Part shown: piece by piece, positions 54,682-64,000 of the stretch
Position numbering within the stretch: the stretch's first letter is position 1
How the letters are laid out: every line of letters begins with the position of its first letter
Origin: Sphaerulina vaccinii
Lineage: Eukaryota > Ascomycota > Dothideomycetes > Mycosphaerellales > Mycosphaerellaceae
Assembly (NCBI GenBank): GCA_022570795.1
Contig: JAKUDP010000028.1
Location: forward strand, 930,001-994,000
DNA: 64,000 nucleotides
Reading direction: 5' to 3'
Position numbers and translations under genes: made by a program
The notes under the pieces: generated by a model
What the model was told of the DNA's origin: nothing
Database searches by the model: none
What the model saw: the letters and a program-made list of their open reading frames with translations, nothing else

Positions 54682-55843
54682 ATCTTGCGCCAAGAACTGT
54701 TTCGGGTCATCAACAGCAGTGAGCTGGAAGTCAAGAGGAGGAAATGGGACGCTCTACATCTACCTTCTCTACGACAGCCACATGATATGCAGTCTGCTCT
54801 CGAATATGCGTTGCGATAAGGCCCGAACACTGATAAGGTGTTCAGCCACTGCCATCTTCGCTGCTCTCGCTCATCTCGTTTTCAATGGTTGTGATCTGGC
54901 AGTCCTCGTGTCTTCGTCAATGAGAGGGCATCCTGAAGTCGACACGATGCGACCAGATCTGCTGCAACATTTTATCTCGCGTTGGTGCTCACGAGACCAC
55001 TTGCTAATCGCACTGGTTCGGTTTTTAATGCTTGCGAGGTTGGCACTAAGTTGATGCAGGGACCAATCCTCTATCCTGAGGAAAGAAACTACTGGCCTTC
55101 AGAAAACAACCAGCATTCGCAATCACTTCTCAGTCGATGTGGGCTTCATGAGAAGATCAAGGCAGCTCTCCATACGCGACGCCTCCACGCCGTCAGGACT
55201 CTAGACCTTCGCATGTGTGTACTGCCACAGGAAACGGAGACATGTCTATAAGATTTGGCCTTCAGAAGAGCCCAGTACTTTTTGCTGCAGCGACCGCCCA
55301 CCACACTTCCCCCCTTCCGGCTTCTGCTTTCGAGACGCGCATACCCTCGGAGAACAGAATTGTCTCGTTATGTTCATGCTAACTGAACGACATGAAGACA
55401 TTTGCCTGGATTGGCCTGGAGAGTTCACATGTGGAGTGCGAGTGATCGGATTTATCGCGATGCTATTCAGCCATCAGATTGACACTTCACTTGTTGGTAG
55501 CGGGTTCCTTCACATGCGAAAGGGCCCTGCAGTCGCCCATCGCCCCGCTCTCCCCTGGAAGCTTCGACCGCCAGGCACACACAGACTACAATAGTGGCAG
55601 CTACCGAGCAAGAGGCCACTTTCGAGACTAGGAATTCCATTGTGGTGTGCTATATAGCCGAAGTCTGCAGTTCTGACAATTCACCTATTACACCTCTCTT
55701 GTTGTTTGGTATTCTTCTCCTTTCTCGATAGTTCAGGACCTACAAGCACCGACCAGCAAACAGCAAACTCATCTCGTCGAATGCGACTGAAGCTCTGACT
55801 AGGAACAGCATGAGATATTGTGCACTGAAGCACAACACTCCCA
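54682..55843. promoter_or_regulatory. divergent upstream region (ClC / ethanolamine kinase)
   Basis: 1.16 kb. Open frames at 54584-55054 and 55217-55594 show no protein-like features. A pyrimidine-rich block around 55297-55345 is notable. No gene claimed. Confidence 0.4.
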
Positions 55844-57206
55844 ATGTCGTCTCTTCCGAACGCGTCTACAGGCCACCGACCTGATCGAACCGACTCCCCA
55901 CTATCTCTCCGACACATCGCCTTCACGTTCGACAGTTCTGCGCCAGAACAGAGTGCCTTGCGCCTCATAGAGGAATATGACCCAACATGGAAGACAGAGG
56001 AAGGCCCAGTGGAGTTTGTGCGATTCACGGACGGTATCACAAACACGTTAATGAAGGCGGTCAAGCGGCGACCAGGATTGAGTGAGCTCGAGGTTGATCG
56101 AAACGCCATATTGGTGCGAGCCTATGGCAAGGGCACAGATGTGTTGATAGACCGTGAACGAGAGCTGCGAGCACACAAGCTGCTGGCGAACATTGGCCTT
56201 GCGCCTCCTTTGCTTGCGAGGTTCGACAACGGGTTGATATATTCCTTCATTCCTGGTCATGTATGCTCACACTTGGACCTGGCAAAGCCCGAGGTGTATC
56301 GACAGGTAGCCAAAAGGCTAGGAGAGTGGCATTCTCTACCCATTGGTGCTATCACTTCTACACCTCTCCTCGATCGCGAGCCAGAAGCCCAAAAGCACCT
56401 TGCCCCAGTCAATGGCAACAGCACACGCCCGCATCCTAATACTTGGACTACAATGCGTTCGTGGATCGAAGTATTGCCCAAAAGCACCGACGAAGAGAGA
56501 CAGCGTATCAAAGAGATTGAGACCGAACTTGAATGGGTAGAATCAAAACTTGGTAATACTGTGTTTGACCAGAAAGCCTTTGTTTTCGCTCAGTAAGATC
56601 TCCGATATCCTAGGATCATATGTCCGAAACAGAAGCTAACCAGAGCCCAAGTCACGACCTGCTGTGCGGTAATGTCATCGTTGATATCCACTCGGATGCC
56701 AAAGAGAAGCCAGTGAGCTTCATAGACTACGAGTACGCTACACCCGGGCCTGCAGCCTTCGACATCGCGAATCATTTCGCAGAATGGGCAGGATACGATT
56801 GCGACCATGCTTGCGTACCAGCAAAAGCCCAGAGGCGCGAGTTCATTCAGCAATATGTCGCTTCGTACAGATATCACACGATATCTGATGCCCCAATGAC
56901 AGTCGAGGTTGACTTCCAGAAAGACGTCGACACTCTACTTGTGCAGGTAGACCTGTTCCGCGGTCTACCAGGATTCTACGTACGTATAGACAGCAACGTG
57001 TGCGAATCGTTTGACACGTACTGATTGATTACCAGTGGGGCATATGGGCACTCATCCAAGCTACCATTAGCCAGATTGACTTTGACTATGTCAAATATGC
57101 AGAAGGCCGGTTCAAAGAATACTGGTCTTGGAAAGAGGAAGTCACCGGCGAACGCAAGAGGGCCGGCAGAGAGCAGTACGTACGAGAGAAGAAGTGGGCA
57201 TCTTAA
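55844..57206 (+). CDS. EKI1: ethanolamine kinase (choline/ethanolamine kinase family)
   Basis: Phosphorylates ethanolamine (perhaps also choline), the first step of the Kennedy pathway of phospholipid synthesis, in the cytosol. 415 aa from exons 55844-56592, 56652-56979 and 57036-57206. Visible parts: EFVRFTDGITNTLMKAV (nucleotide-binding loop), ILVRAYGKGTDVLIDRERE, and IGLAPPLLARFDNGLIYSFI. The Brenner phosphotransferase motif HHDLLCGNVI is formed exactly across the first junction. The choline-kinase motif is VSFIDYEYATPGPAAFDIAN with HFAEWAGYDC. The second exon ends FRGLPGFY and continues as WGIWALIQATIS, conserved in the family. Ethanolamine preference is judged from overall resemblance. 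Confidence 0.94.
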
Positions 57207-57639
57207 GATAATGTAATTTGGGAACAAGCTGGAGGCAGATGTTCAACCACACGCCGGCAGACTTGTTGCGCTATGATGAGACGGAGTAGCAGGCGCTGGC
57301 TCTGGCTCTCAGGATCGAATTGTACAGCGACGCCTTTGGATTGCTAAAAGTACGGCTTACAGGACGACACGATTGAGTGTTGAGTCTCTCTGGCTTGGCT
57401 TCAACACGATACCCGCCGCTGGAACATAGCGGCATTGAATTGCTTGTGCATAGTTGTTGGAATCCTCAAAATGGATTACTACAAGAGAAAGTATGCAGAG
57501 GCCACCTCTCAGTACCAGCCAGTGAGAACCACGGTTACACTAACTCATCAGGAATAAATCACACATACAGAGATACAATCTTCTGCTCCATATACTAGGC
57601 AGATAAATATCACGACAAGCGCCTGAGCTCAACGCAACG
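57207..57639. promoter_or_regulatory. intergenic
   Basis: 433 bp between two plus-strand genes; no feature beyond a short unsupported frame at 57377-57598. Confidence 0.4.
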
Positions 57640-58661
57640 ATGTCCTACATCGCCATCATGCCATGCCTACCCGCGTTGGCAGCAGCAAGCAGTATCCCAG
57701 TGTGGGAGACACCTCTAGTCACAGTACGTATCTTGACCTTACGCTATTCACATGAATTGACTGAAAGCAGGGGTCAATGACTATAGCAGCGACATCGCTA
57801 TCAGCCGCGTATGGACAGCAACGTCACAGAAACGCGAGACATGTATCTCGCTCACACATTTCCTACGGGAAGTCAATCACCCGACCTAGGACAACTTATC
57901 GCGGTCCACTTCTCCGCGCAAGCGCACCGGCAACACCTCTGGTCTCGCAACGACGTGGAATGCACAGCTCTACCATCGGACCTGTGATTCGACCACGTCT
58001 TAGCTCTGTAGGGCCAGTGATTCGTCCTGGCACAGTCTCTTCTGCTCTAGCACAGCAGGGTACTTTACGCAGCTCTGCTGCCAACCTGGTGGTCGCGGGA
58101 TCTTTCCGATCGAAAAGTGACCATTCCGGGAGGTACAGGCTCATAAAGGATAACCAAGATACTGAGCGGTGCGAGACAGATGTAAAGAAAGAGGCCCCCA
58201 AATCGGAGAAGAAGCAGGCAGCTGAGCAAGATGCGAAGAAGGAAAAGTCTGGGCTCTGGGCTCCCATCCAGTTCGTGCTGGGTTGCTTTTGTGTCATTGG
58301 GACCACGCTCGCACTGTGTATGACACTTGGCGCCCTGTGGATGTGCGCGACTCTGTCATACAACTGGATCAACATTGCCAACAACTATGTGCACAACGAA
58401 ATTTTCGGAAGGACCTTCTCGGAGATGTTGTATGACATGAACACAAAGCGTTTTCCAAGCCTCTATCCGGAGAGGCAGAACAAGGTTGACGAGATCGCAT
58501 ACTGGAAGAAGAAGGCACAGATCAGCGAAGCTCAGGCTGAACAACAGCTCATCTCACTGATAGAGAAGAAGCTGAAGCCTCTTGATCATGACGTACAAAG
58601 GATCAAGTACTTGCTACTTTCGCAATGGGACGAGGATGAAGAGGATGAAGGTGAAGATTGA
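57640..58661 (+). CDS. hypothetical single-pass membrane protein
   Basis: 324 aa from exons 57640-57723 and 57771-58661 with a 47-bp intron. The first 28 residues (MSYIAIMPCLPALAAASSIP onward) are mildly hydrophobic. A basic, Arg/Ser/Thr-rich stretch follows, containing a duplicated unit (IGPVIRPRLSSVGPVIRPG). A Lys/Glu-rich segment precedes one strong hydrophobic helix at about residues 187-208 (LGCFCVIGTTLALCMTLGAL). The C-terminus is helical and ends in an acidic tail (DEDEEDEGED), probably with a coiled coil around KKKAQISEAQAEQQLISLIE. The Arg-rich N-terminal region could be a mitochondrial signal. No family recognised. Confidence 0.65.
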
Positions 58662-59096
58662 AGAGCTTATGGATTGCGCTGTCTCTGGTAGCGGACAAGA
58701 ACCATGCGCTGAGCGTGCTAAGAAAAAAGTGCTTGGCGGTGTGCAGAGAAAGATACAGGTTGGGAAACTGTGGTGAGCGTTTATCTTTGCGTAGCTATGT
58801 GCCGCGAGGCAGAGCAGCAGGCTGGTTGTGCTTCGCAGCAAACCAGGACCTAGCAATGTTGACTGATGAGGATTTGACATAACAACCTAGCCAGATACCT
58901 CCACTCTAAGATAAATTGAACACGGGATCCTGCAATCGGCCGATATCCAAGCTGTCATCAAGAGCCAGCTTCAGGACTCGTGTATAGGGATCAAGCACGA
59001 ATGTTATGAGAAGGAAGAAGTCAATGTTGTGCAAAACAGCGTCAAGCTGTACATTCATCCATTCGTACATAGATCGTCATATCATATCAAATACAT
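58662..59096. other. intergenic, convergent
   Basis: 435 bp between two 3' ends. No feature recognised. Confidence 0.4.
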
Positions 59097-59441
59097 CTAG
59101 GACTTTCCGCCCTTCTTGCCGGCCTCGACTGGGTCGACCTTGCCGCCAGCGAACTCGCCCTTGCCGGAGCTGCCGCTGTCCTCGCTGCTGCCAGAGCCGG
59201 AGGTGTTACCGCCCTTCTTTCCTGCCTCGACTGGGTCGACCTTGCCCTGGGCGAACTCTGGAGGTGAATATTAGTATGGGGTTCAATGACTCCTGAATGG
59301 GAAACTCACCGCCAGTGCCGACACGCTGGTCTGGCTGGCCGTCCTTGCGGAGACCGTCGTGCTCTGTGATGCTGTCAGTACAGTCCTAGTGAGAGTAGAG
59401 GGCAATGGCTGTGTCGTACCAGTTGGCTTGTAGTCAGACAT
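59097..59441 (-). CDS. small KGG stress protein (con-10-like) with duplicated unit
   Basis: A 78-aa hydrophilic protein from three tiny exons: 59441-59420, 59363-59310 and 59257-59097; the introns (56 and 52 bp) have canonical ends and the phases close. It begins MSDYKPTEHDGLRKDGQPDQ and then carries the unit GEFAxGKVDPVEAGKKGG twice, separated by a Gly/Ser linker. Gly-Lys-Lys-Gly-Gly repeats are the signature of KGG (con-10/GsiB-like) stress-induced proteins that accumulate in conidiation, starvation or desiccation. The second unit ends at the stop codon. It is too short and too intron-split to appear as one open frame. Function in this species is inferred from composition. Confidence 0.88.
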
Positions 59442-60989
59442 GTTGTTGATTTGGTGGTTGTTGGTTGGTTAGTTGGAGTTATTGTTGTGGAAGTGTTTGT
59501 TGATGGGAAAGAAATGTTTGATGGGTTCTACGCCAACTACTTATACACTGGTCGTAGGCTGCTCGTGTAGGATTATGATCAGTATCGACGTAACTGCCTC
59601 GTTCAGTCTCACGCACGCCATGGCTCCTGCCTCTCTCAGAATCATATTTCCCCGCTCCAGCTACGAGGTCATGCCAGCTGTGTTGCATGAAGTCGAGATC
59701 GATTGCTGCCGGATCATGCTAGCTCATATTCGATCGTGGTACCGAGTGGCCGGATGGTGTAGGTCCCTGGAGTAAATGAACGAGATCGATCTTCACGTTC
59801 AGGTACGGCTTGACAGATGCACGAATGGGCTACGTTACCGACATCTTCATCGTGCAGCTCTCCACACGATTCGATGCAGGCCGAGTCCGCATCATAGACT
59901 AGCTGTTGACTAGCCATCAGAAGGTTTGAAGTTGCGGTGACAGTTTCCACTATTGAGCTTCTGAAGAACGTCAAGATGATTACATTTGTCGCGCACAGCA
60001 ACATGTGATGTAGATGTGATGACTAGACTTGTCCTTCTATCGGTCGATGAGACTGGCGGTAAGTGATGATACGATGATCTTTTCAATCTCGAATACCTGT
60101 TGTTCTGCAAGTATCAGCCAGCTCATACCATTGAAGCATATACTCAAGCTACAACGTAGATGTAAGGCATATGTTTTGATGCTGGCATTGTACGTACGAT
60201 CATATGCCGAGCCATAACGCCTACTCTAAACACCAGCCGTCACGTCTTTCCGGTTGACGAAGACATCAAGCCCGACCTAACGGCATTCAGCTCGTCATGA
60301 TGCCATGACCTCGGAATGCATCGTCCATGTTCTGCGATGCGAACGCCCTTCTGAGCAGTTTCCTTATTGATCTATTGCTCACTAGACTGACTGGAGATCA
60401 CCGAGGCCTGTGCTGGTTCTAGCAGGAGTGATGCTCAGCCTTCGCGACTAGGCATCAAACAATCGTTCCAACATCTTCTGCCATGTTGTGGACAGGACTC
60501 AGCGCCGCATTGGAGGACATGCCGTTTGGTAAAGATAGCTGCGGTGTACTCTTCATTGTCCTGACAATGTCGTTGATGGTTGTAGTGTTAAGAAGTGTGT
60601 GTGCAGATGGAGCAAGGGCTGAGAAAAGTGGTCGTTACCGCCTCTTCAGCTTTGAGCATTGTCTATGCTGCTTGAAGCAGAGCTAAGTCGCCTCGATCTT
60701 CTCGGCGTCGGAATGGAGAATGAATAGAAGTGTCGTTAGTACACTTAACAGGTCTCTGTTTCTCGGTGCGATCCACGCATCTTGGGGCAGAGACAATGCA
60801 AGGACGGCAACGACCATTTTCTTCGAGCCTTGGAGTGGAGTGGCGAAGTTGCGAAGCTCCTCCCACACTCGTCAGGCAAAGTCTTGGCCGGCGAAAAATC
60901 CTGTACTGACTCTCCATACGCATACGCATGGGATAGTCAAGGTTGTTAAAATTCGACACATCCAGCGCCAGAACAAGCAAGCACCCACC
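59442..60989. promoter_or_regulatory. divergent upstream region (KGG protein / racemase)
   Basis: 1.55 kb, the longest gene-free stretch. A minus-strand frame at 59714-60004 (96 aa, hydrophobic start MLLCATNVIILTFF, five Cys in total) and a plus-strand frame at 60483-60686 could be small proteins, but neither has supporting context. The region must hold the promoter of the KGG gene and that of the racemase. Confidence 0.35.
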
Positions 60990-61795
60990 ATGACAGCCAT
61001 GGATTCACGGTTCCAGAGATCTATGCTCATCATCAATCCTAATACCACAAAATCCATGACCGAGGCTTTGCGTCCTCTGGTAGATCTTCTGGGGTTCGAC
61101 ACAGTACGCACGTTCACCACGCAGGTATGTAGTTGCACTCACTAACAACATACCTTTCAAAGACGCGAGTCGAGTACTTCACAGCTCCAGACGGCGTGCC
61201 CTCAATCAACAATGAAGAGGATGCCGCCAAGTCTGCCGAAGCTTGCCTCCCTGTTCTGAAGACACAGCTGGCAGACTACGATGCCTTTCTAGTATGCTGC
61301 TACTCGAACCACCCACTGGTTCCTCAACTACGCAAAGCCTTGGGAGAGAAGGGCTTATCTAAGCCCGTGACGGGAATTTTTGAGGCCTCTATCGCCACTT
61401 GCATGCAAGCTATTGACATTGATCAGAAGTTTGGTATCGTGTCTACTGGTTCTCAGTGGGAGGACATTCTCGCAGAAGCTGTTACAGCTATAGTCGGCGC
61501 GAAGTTTTCGGAGAGATATGCTGGTTGCCAAACTACAGGATTGAATGCTGATGAGCTTCATACTACACCTAAAGCTGAAGTAGACTTGCGAATGAAGCAT
61601 GCCACAAAGCGTCTGCTGCAGAATGGCGCAAAGGCTATAACGCTTGGTTGCGCAGGGATGGCAGGGATGAATGAGACTGTGCGTGAGGCTTGCGTGGAGG
61701 AATTGGGTGAGCAGGAAGGCAAAAGAGTGAAGATCATAGACGGCGTGGTCGCAGGCGTTGTGTATCTGGAAGGTGCTCTCAGATCTGGGCTGTAA
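60990..61795 (+). CDS. Asp/Glu/hydantoin racemase family protein (DCG1-like)
   Basis: Cofactor-independent racemase-fold protein, 255 aa from exons 60990-61124 and 61163-61795; the intron is only 38 bp. The N-terminus MLIINPNTTKSMTEAL is typical of the hydantoin racemase/DCG1 group. The two catalytic cysteines are seen in DAFLVCCYSNHPLVPQLR and KAITLGCAGMAGMNE. Also present are KPVTGIFEASIATCMQA and KFGIVSTGSQW. The yeast relative DCG1 is in the allantoin-degradation gene group, so a link to purine or hydantoin nitrogen is plausible but not shown. It converges on the PHD gene, 176 bp apart. Confidence 0.92.
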
Positions 61796-61971
61796 CTGGC
61801 AAAGTTTAGTGTGCAGGACAACGTATTGACCGCGGCGTATTGGCTGCAGATTCTCATACAAGATGTATATACTGTCTGCGCGTGAACATCTTAAGTTGCT
61901 GACAAGCTCCAGACTTTGGCGTTCAATTCTCGTCGATATCCAACTTGACTTATGCAATCAGATTCTGAAGC

Positions 61972-64000
61972 TCACTGTTGCGAAGCTTCATGCACAGCTC
62001 CTGGTTGAGCCTGGACTGCTCCCGATGGATGCGAAGGCTGTGCTGCTGGCGCAGGTGGAAGTTGAGGCTGGAGTTGAGCCTGTATGCTTGGTCCAGGCGG
62101 TGGCAGAATCGGCGGCAGACTGACTGATTCAGCACTAGATACCACGGGCGATAGCTGCAATTTCTTGACAGGGATGCTGCTCGCTGCGGTCGCGGACTGC
62201 TGACTTGGGCTTGGTACAAGTGGCGTGACAGGAGGGAGCACCTTCTGCTCTCCTACACCTTGTGATGAGGGAGGTGGCGCAGGGCTCTGAGCCTGATCAT
62301 GCTTTTGAGGAATGTCGTTGGATCTTGAGGGCCAAGGACCACTCATACCATCGGCAGCAACCTGAGTGGCATTCGGAGAGGCCCCATTCGCGTGAGGCTC
62401 GCGCATCTGTGGTGTTTGCATGTGGGTTCCGTAATGTTGTTGATAGTGGGTGGCCGGAGATGGCACCTGGAAACTCTGAGGCGTCTGCGCCGGGCGAGGA
62501 GCCGATTGTGGCGAAGATGACTTTACTGGAGACTGCTGATAATGTTGCGTTGCAGGCGGTGCCAGGTTAGGACTTCGCTGAATCTGGTTTGCAAAGCTGT
62601 TCGAATGCGTCTGCTGTGGTTGCTGATAGTGCTGCTGATGTTGCCACTGCTGTTGCGGTGGGTAGGACGGAGCGGACATGCGCTGAGGAGGAGAAGATGA
62701 GGTGGGCTTGGCCGCTGCCTTGCTGGGTGACTGAAAGCCATTCATCAGCTGAGATGATCCTGGCCTCTGCTGGGGTGGCAAGTTCTCTCTAGGCTGTTGA
62801 TACTGTTGCCACTGTTGTGGATTCTGCGCATAGTGATTTTGATGTTGTTGCGGCGGCGGCTGCTGTTGCTGCGCGAATTGATGCTGAGCATATGGACTTG
62901 CTGCAGGTTGTGGTGGATGGCCACCGGCGGTGGAGATGGCGTTGTTGTGCGCGTACTGGTGTTGCTGGTAGTGAGATGGAGGTTGATGTCCATACCCATT
63001 CTGCACTGGTGGCTGGGCTTGGAAGTAGGCACGCGATGGTGGGCCATTGCTCTGCGCTGAGTGTACAGCAAAGTTGCCAATCGGAGGATACTTATACCCC
63101 GGAGTTCCCTGAGCTTGGACTTGTGCGTGTGGCGGATTGTGAAAGCCGTTGATACTTGATGATCCAGAGAGGGACTGCGTGGTATTCTGCAGCTGCGCAT
63201 ATTGCCCATTCGCTGTCGTTGTCGCTGTGACTGGCCGACTGCTGTTCTTCTGAGTTTCAGGACTACCACTGGACCGGTTGTGCAGCTTGAGTGGTGGAAT
63301 TTTGGGCTTCTGAGCATCCTCCTCTTTTCGTTTGCAGGTTCCGCAGATGAAGGTGAATGTTTCTTGCTCAGCTTGCTTGGGCGTGTATCCGTGGCACTTG
63401 CTATGTTGCCAAACGTTGCACCTGTCGCATGCTATGCTGTGGGAGCCGTCGTCCATGTTCTCGCCATGCTGTCCGCAGACTGAACAGTCGAAGTACCAGG
63501 TACCGTCCTCGGCGGCAAGCTTTTCGAGTTCTTTCTTGTGCTGTTCACGTTGCGTTTGTCTTTGGCGTCCAGAGGCACGTTTCGCGTCAGACTCCGCCTC
63601 GTCGGCGTTGACGTCTTGTGAACCAGCACGTTCGCCTTCCGCTTCTAGCCTTGCAAGCTCCTCCTCGTGAATGATGCGCTTCGCCTCTCGCTCTCGCACG
63701 CGCTGCTCTCGGGTGAGTCTCCTAGACTCGTGGCCCTCTTCGATGCGCTTCTGTCTCTCTTGCTCCTCGCGTGCCATTTTCAATTCGTTTTGTCTCTGCT
63801 CTTGTGCTTCACGCTCTTTTCTAGCTTCGGCTTCCTTGTCTGCCTTGTCTGCTAATCTCGACGAGCGTTTCGCCGTAGCCATCCTCTGCAGATTTTCCAG
63901 CTCGCGAATCTTCTTCATTCGCTTCGCCTGCATAGCCTCTGCTCGCTTCTCAATGATCGGCATGACATCCTCTTCTATTCTTGCACGAAGCTGCTTCTCA
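61972..64000 (-). CDS. PHD-finger protein, 5' part beyond the window
   Basis: Partial: the frame is open through the right edge (675 codons seen) and the start is missing. From the edge inward: a long charged coiled coil (IEKRAEAMQAKRMKKIRELE through EELARLEAEGERAGS), then a PHD finger with the C4HC3 set in CSVCGQHGENMDDGSHSIAC, DRCNVWQHSKCHGY and FICGTC. A basic proline-containing patch (RKEEDAQKPKIPPLKLHNR) follows, then a very long Gln/Pro/Ser-rich tail encoded by CAG/CAA runs (62400-62900). PHD fingers usually read methylated or unmodified histone H3 tails, so a chromatin role is likely. The family resembles fungal Arg/Glu-coil PHD proteins, but no orthologue was named. Confidence 0.88.
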   Translation of the reverse strand, partial: EKQLRARIEEDVMPIIEKRAEAMQAKRMKKIRELENLQRMATAKRSSRLADKADKEAEARKEREAQEQRQNELKMAREEQERQKRIEEGHESRRLTREQRVREREAKRIIHEEELARLEAEGERAGSQDVNADEAESDAKRASGRQRQTQREQHKKELEKLAAEDGTWYFDCSVCGQHGENMDDGSHSIACDRCNVWQHSKCHGYTPKQAEQETFTFICGTCKRKEEDAQKPKIPPLKLHNRSSGSPETQKNSSRPVTATTTANGQYAQLQNTTQSLSGSSSINGFHNPPHAQVQAQGTPGYKYPPIGNFAVHSAQSNGPPSRAYFQAQPPVQNGYGHQPPSHYQQHQYAHNNAISTAGGHPPQPAASPYAQHQFAQQQQPPPQQHQNHYAQNPQQWQQYQQPRENLPPQQRPGSSQLMNGFQSPSKAAAKPTSSSPPQRMSAPSYPPQQQWQHQQHYQQPQQTHSNSFANQIQRSPNLAPPATQHYQQSPVKSSSPQSAPRPAQTPQSFQVPSPATHYQQHYGTHMQTPQMREPHANGASPNATQVAADGMSGPWPSRSNDIPQKHDQAQSPAPPPSSQGVGEQKVLPPVTPLVPSPSQQSATAASSIPVKKLQLSPVVSSAESVSLPPILPPPGPSIQAQLQPQLPPAPAAQPSHPSGAVQAQPGAVHEASQQ

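Noticed and set aside
54584..55054. 156-codon plus-strand frame antisense to the ClC first exon
   Set aside because: It overlaps a well-supported gene start and has no recognisable content.
59714..60004. 96-aa minus-strand frame with a hydrophobic start, a possible small secreted protein
   Set aside because: No cleavage pattern, few cysteines and no supporting context; left as a note only.
62400..62900. CAG/CAA-rich block as a non-coding repeat
   Set aside because: It encodes the in-frame Gln-rich tail of the PHD-finger protein.
1..64000. CRISPR arrays, insertion sequences, rRNA or tRNA genes
   Set aside because: None recognised on reading; no regularly spaced repeats, no transposase-like frames, and no T-loop-like tRNA signature was noticed. 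A dedicated scan (for example tRNAscan) was not possible.

Overview
This is nuclear DNA of a filamentous ascomycete, most likely a Dothideomycete (inferred). The evidence is a dense mix of both strands, short introns (38-187 bp, most 47-85 bp) with GTRNGT donors, CTRAC-like branch sites and YAG acceptors, Zn(II)2Cys6 regulators, and families typical of filamentous fungi (Dal5-like transporter, GT62 mannosyltransferase, CpcA-type bZIP, KGG stress protein). I assembled about 34 protein-coding genes by joining exons whose reading phase closes exactly. I recognised no rRNA, tRNA, CRISPR array, transposon or PKS/NRPS gene.

Layout. 39-6313: a Zn2Cys6 regulator, a divergent short-chain dehydrogenase and a Dal5-like transporter, which look like a small catabolic/uptake group. 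7495-15519: MEP-type ammonium permease, a disordered protein, APS kinase, and a second Zn2Cys6 regulator. 16474-26126: a conserved orphan with a PPxY motif, the casein kinase 2 beta subunit, a third Zn2Cys6 regulator, prefoldin subunit 5, and a CpcA/GCN4-type bZIP. 26765-32702: HAD hydrolase, MetE-like zinc protein, PI-PLC-X protein and an acyl-CoA dehydrogenase. 32862-43610: a putative mitochondrial conserved protein with an unusual open frame beyond its stop, GT62 mannosyltransferase, SLC25 carrier, glycogenin-like GT8, Arf6-type GTPase and mannose-6-phosphate isomerase. 43973-49085: SAGA subunit SGF29 and two disordered or coiled-coil proteins. 49598-57206: O-methyltransferase, FAD monooxygenase, ClC chloride channel and ethanolamine kinase. 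57640-64000: a membrane protein, a tiny KGG stress protein, an Asp/Glu (hydantoin) racemase and a PHD-finger protein cut by the window edge.

How genes work together. Nitrogen, sulfur and amino-acid control recurs: ammonium permease, APS kinase, the CpcA-like bZIP, the MetE-like protein and the racemase. The bZIP leader carries a perfect GCN4-type site and a short upstream ORF, which suggests autoregulation plus translational control. GDP-mannose supply (Man6P isomerase) and Golgi mannan synthesis (GT62) lie within 8 kb of each other. No dedicated novel system such as a secondary-metabolite cluster or a defence system is visible. The items most worth checking are the 258-codon open frame after the TGA at 33639-33641, the bZIP leader, the identical intron position in two zinc-cluster genes, and the 9-nt exon in the transporter.
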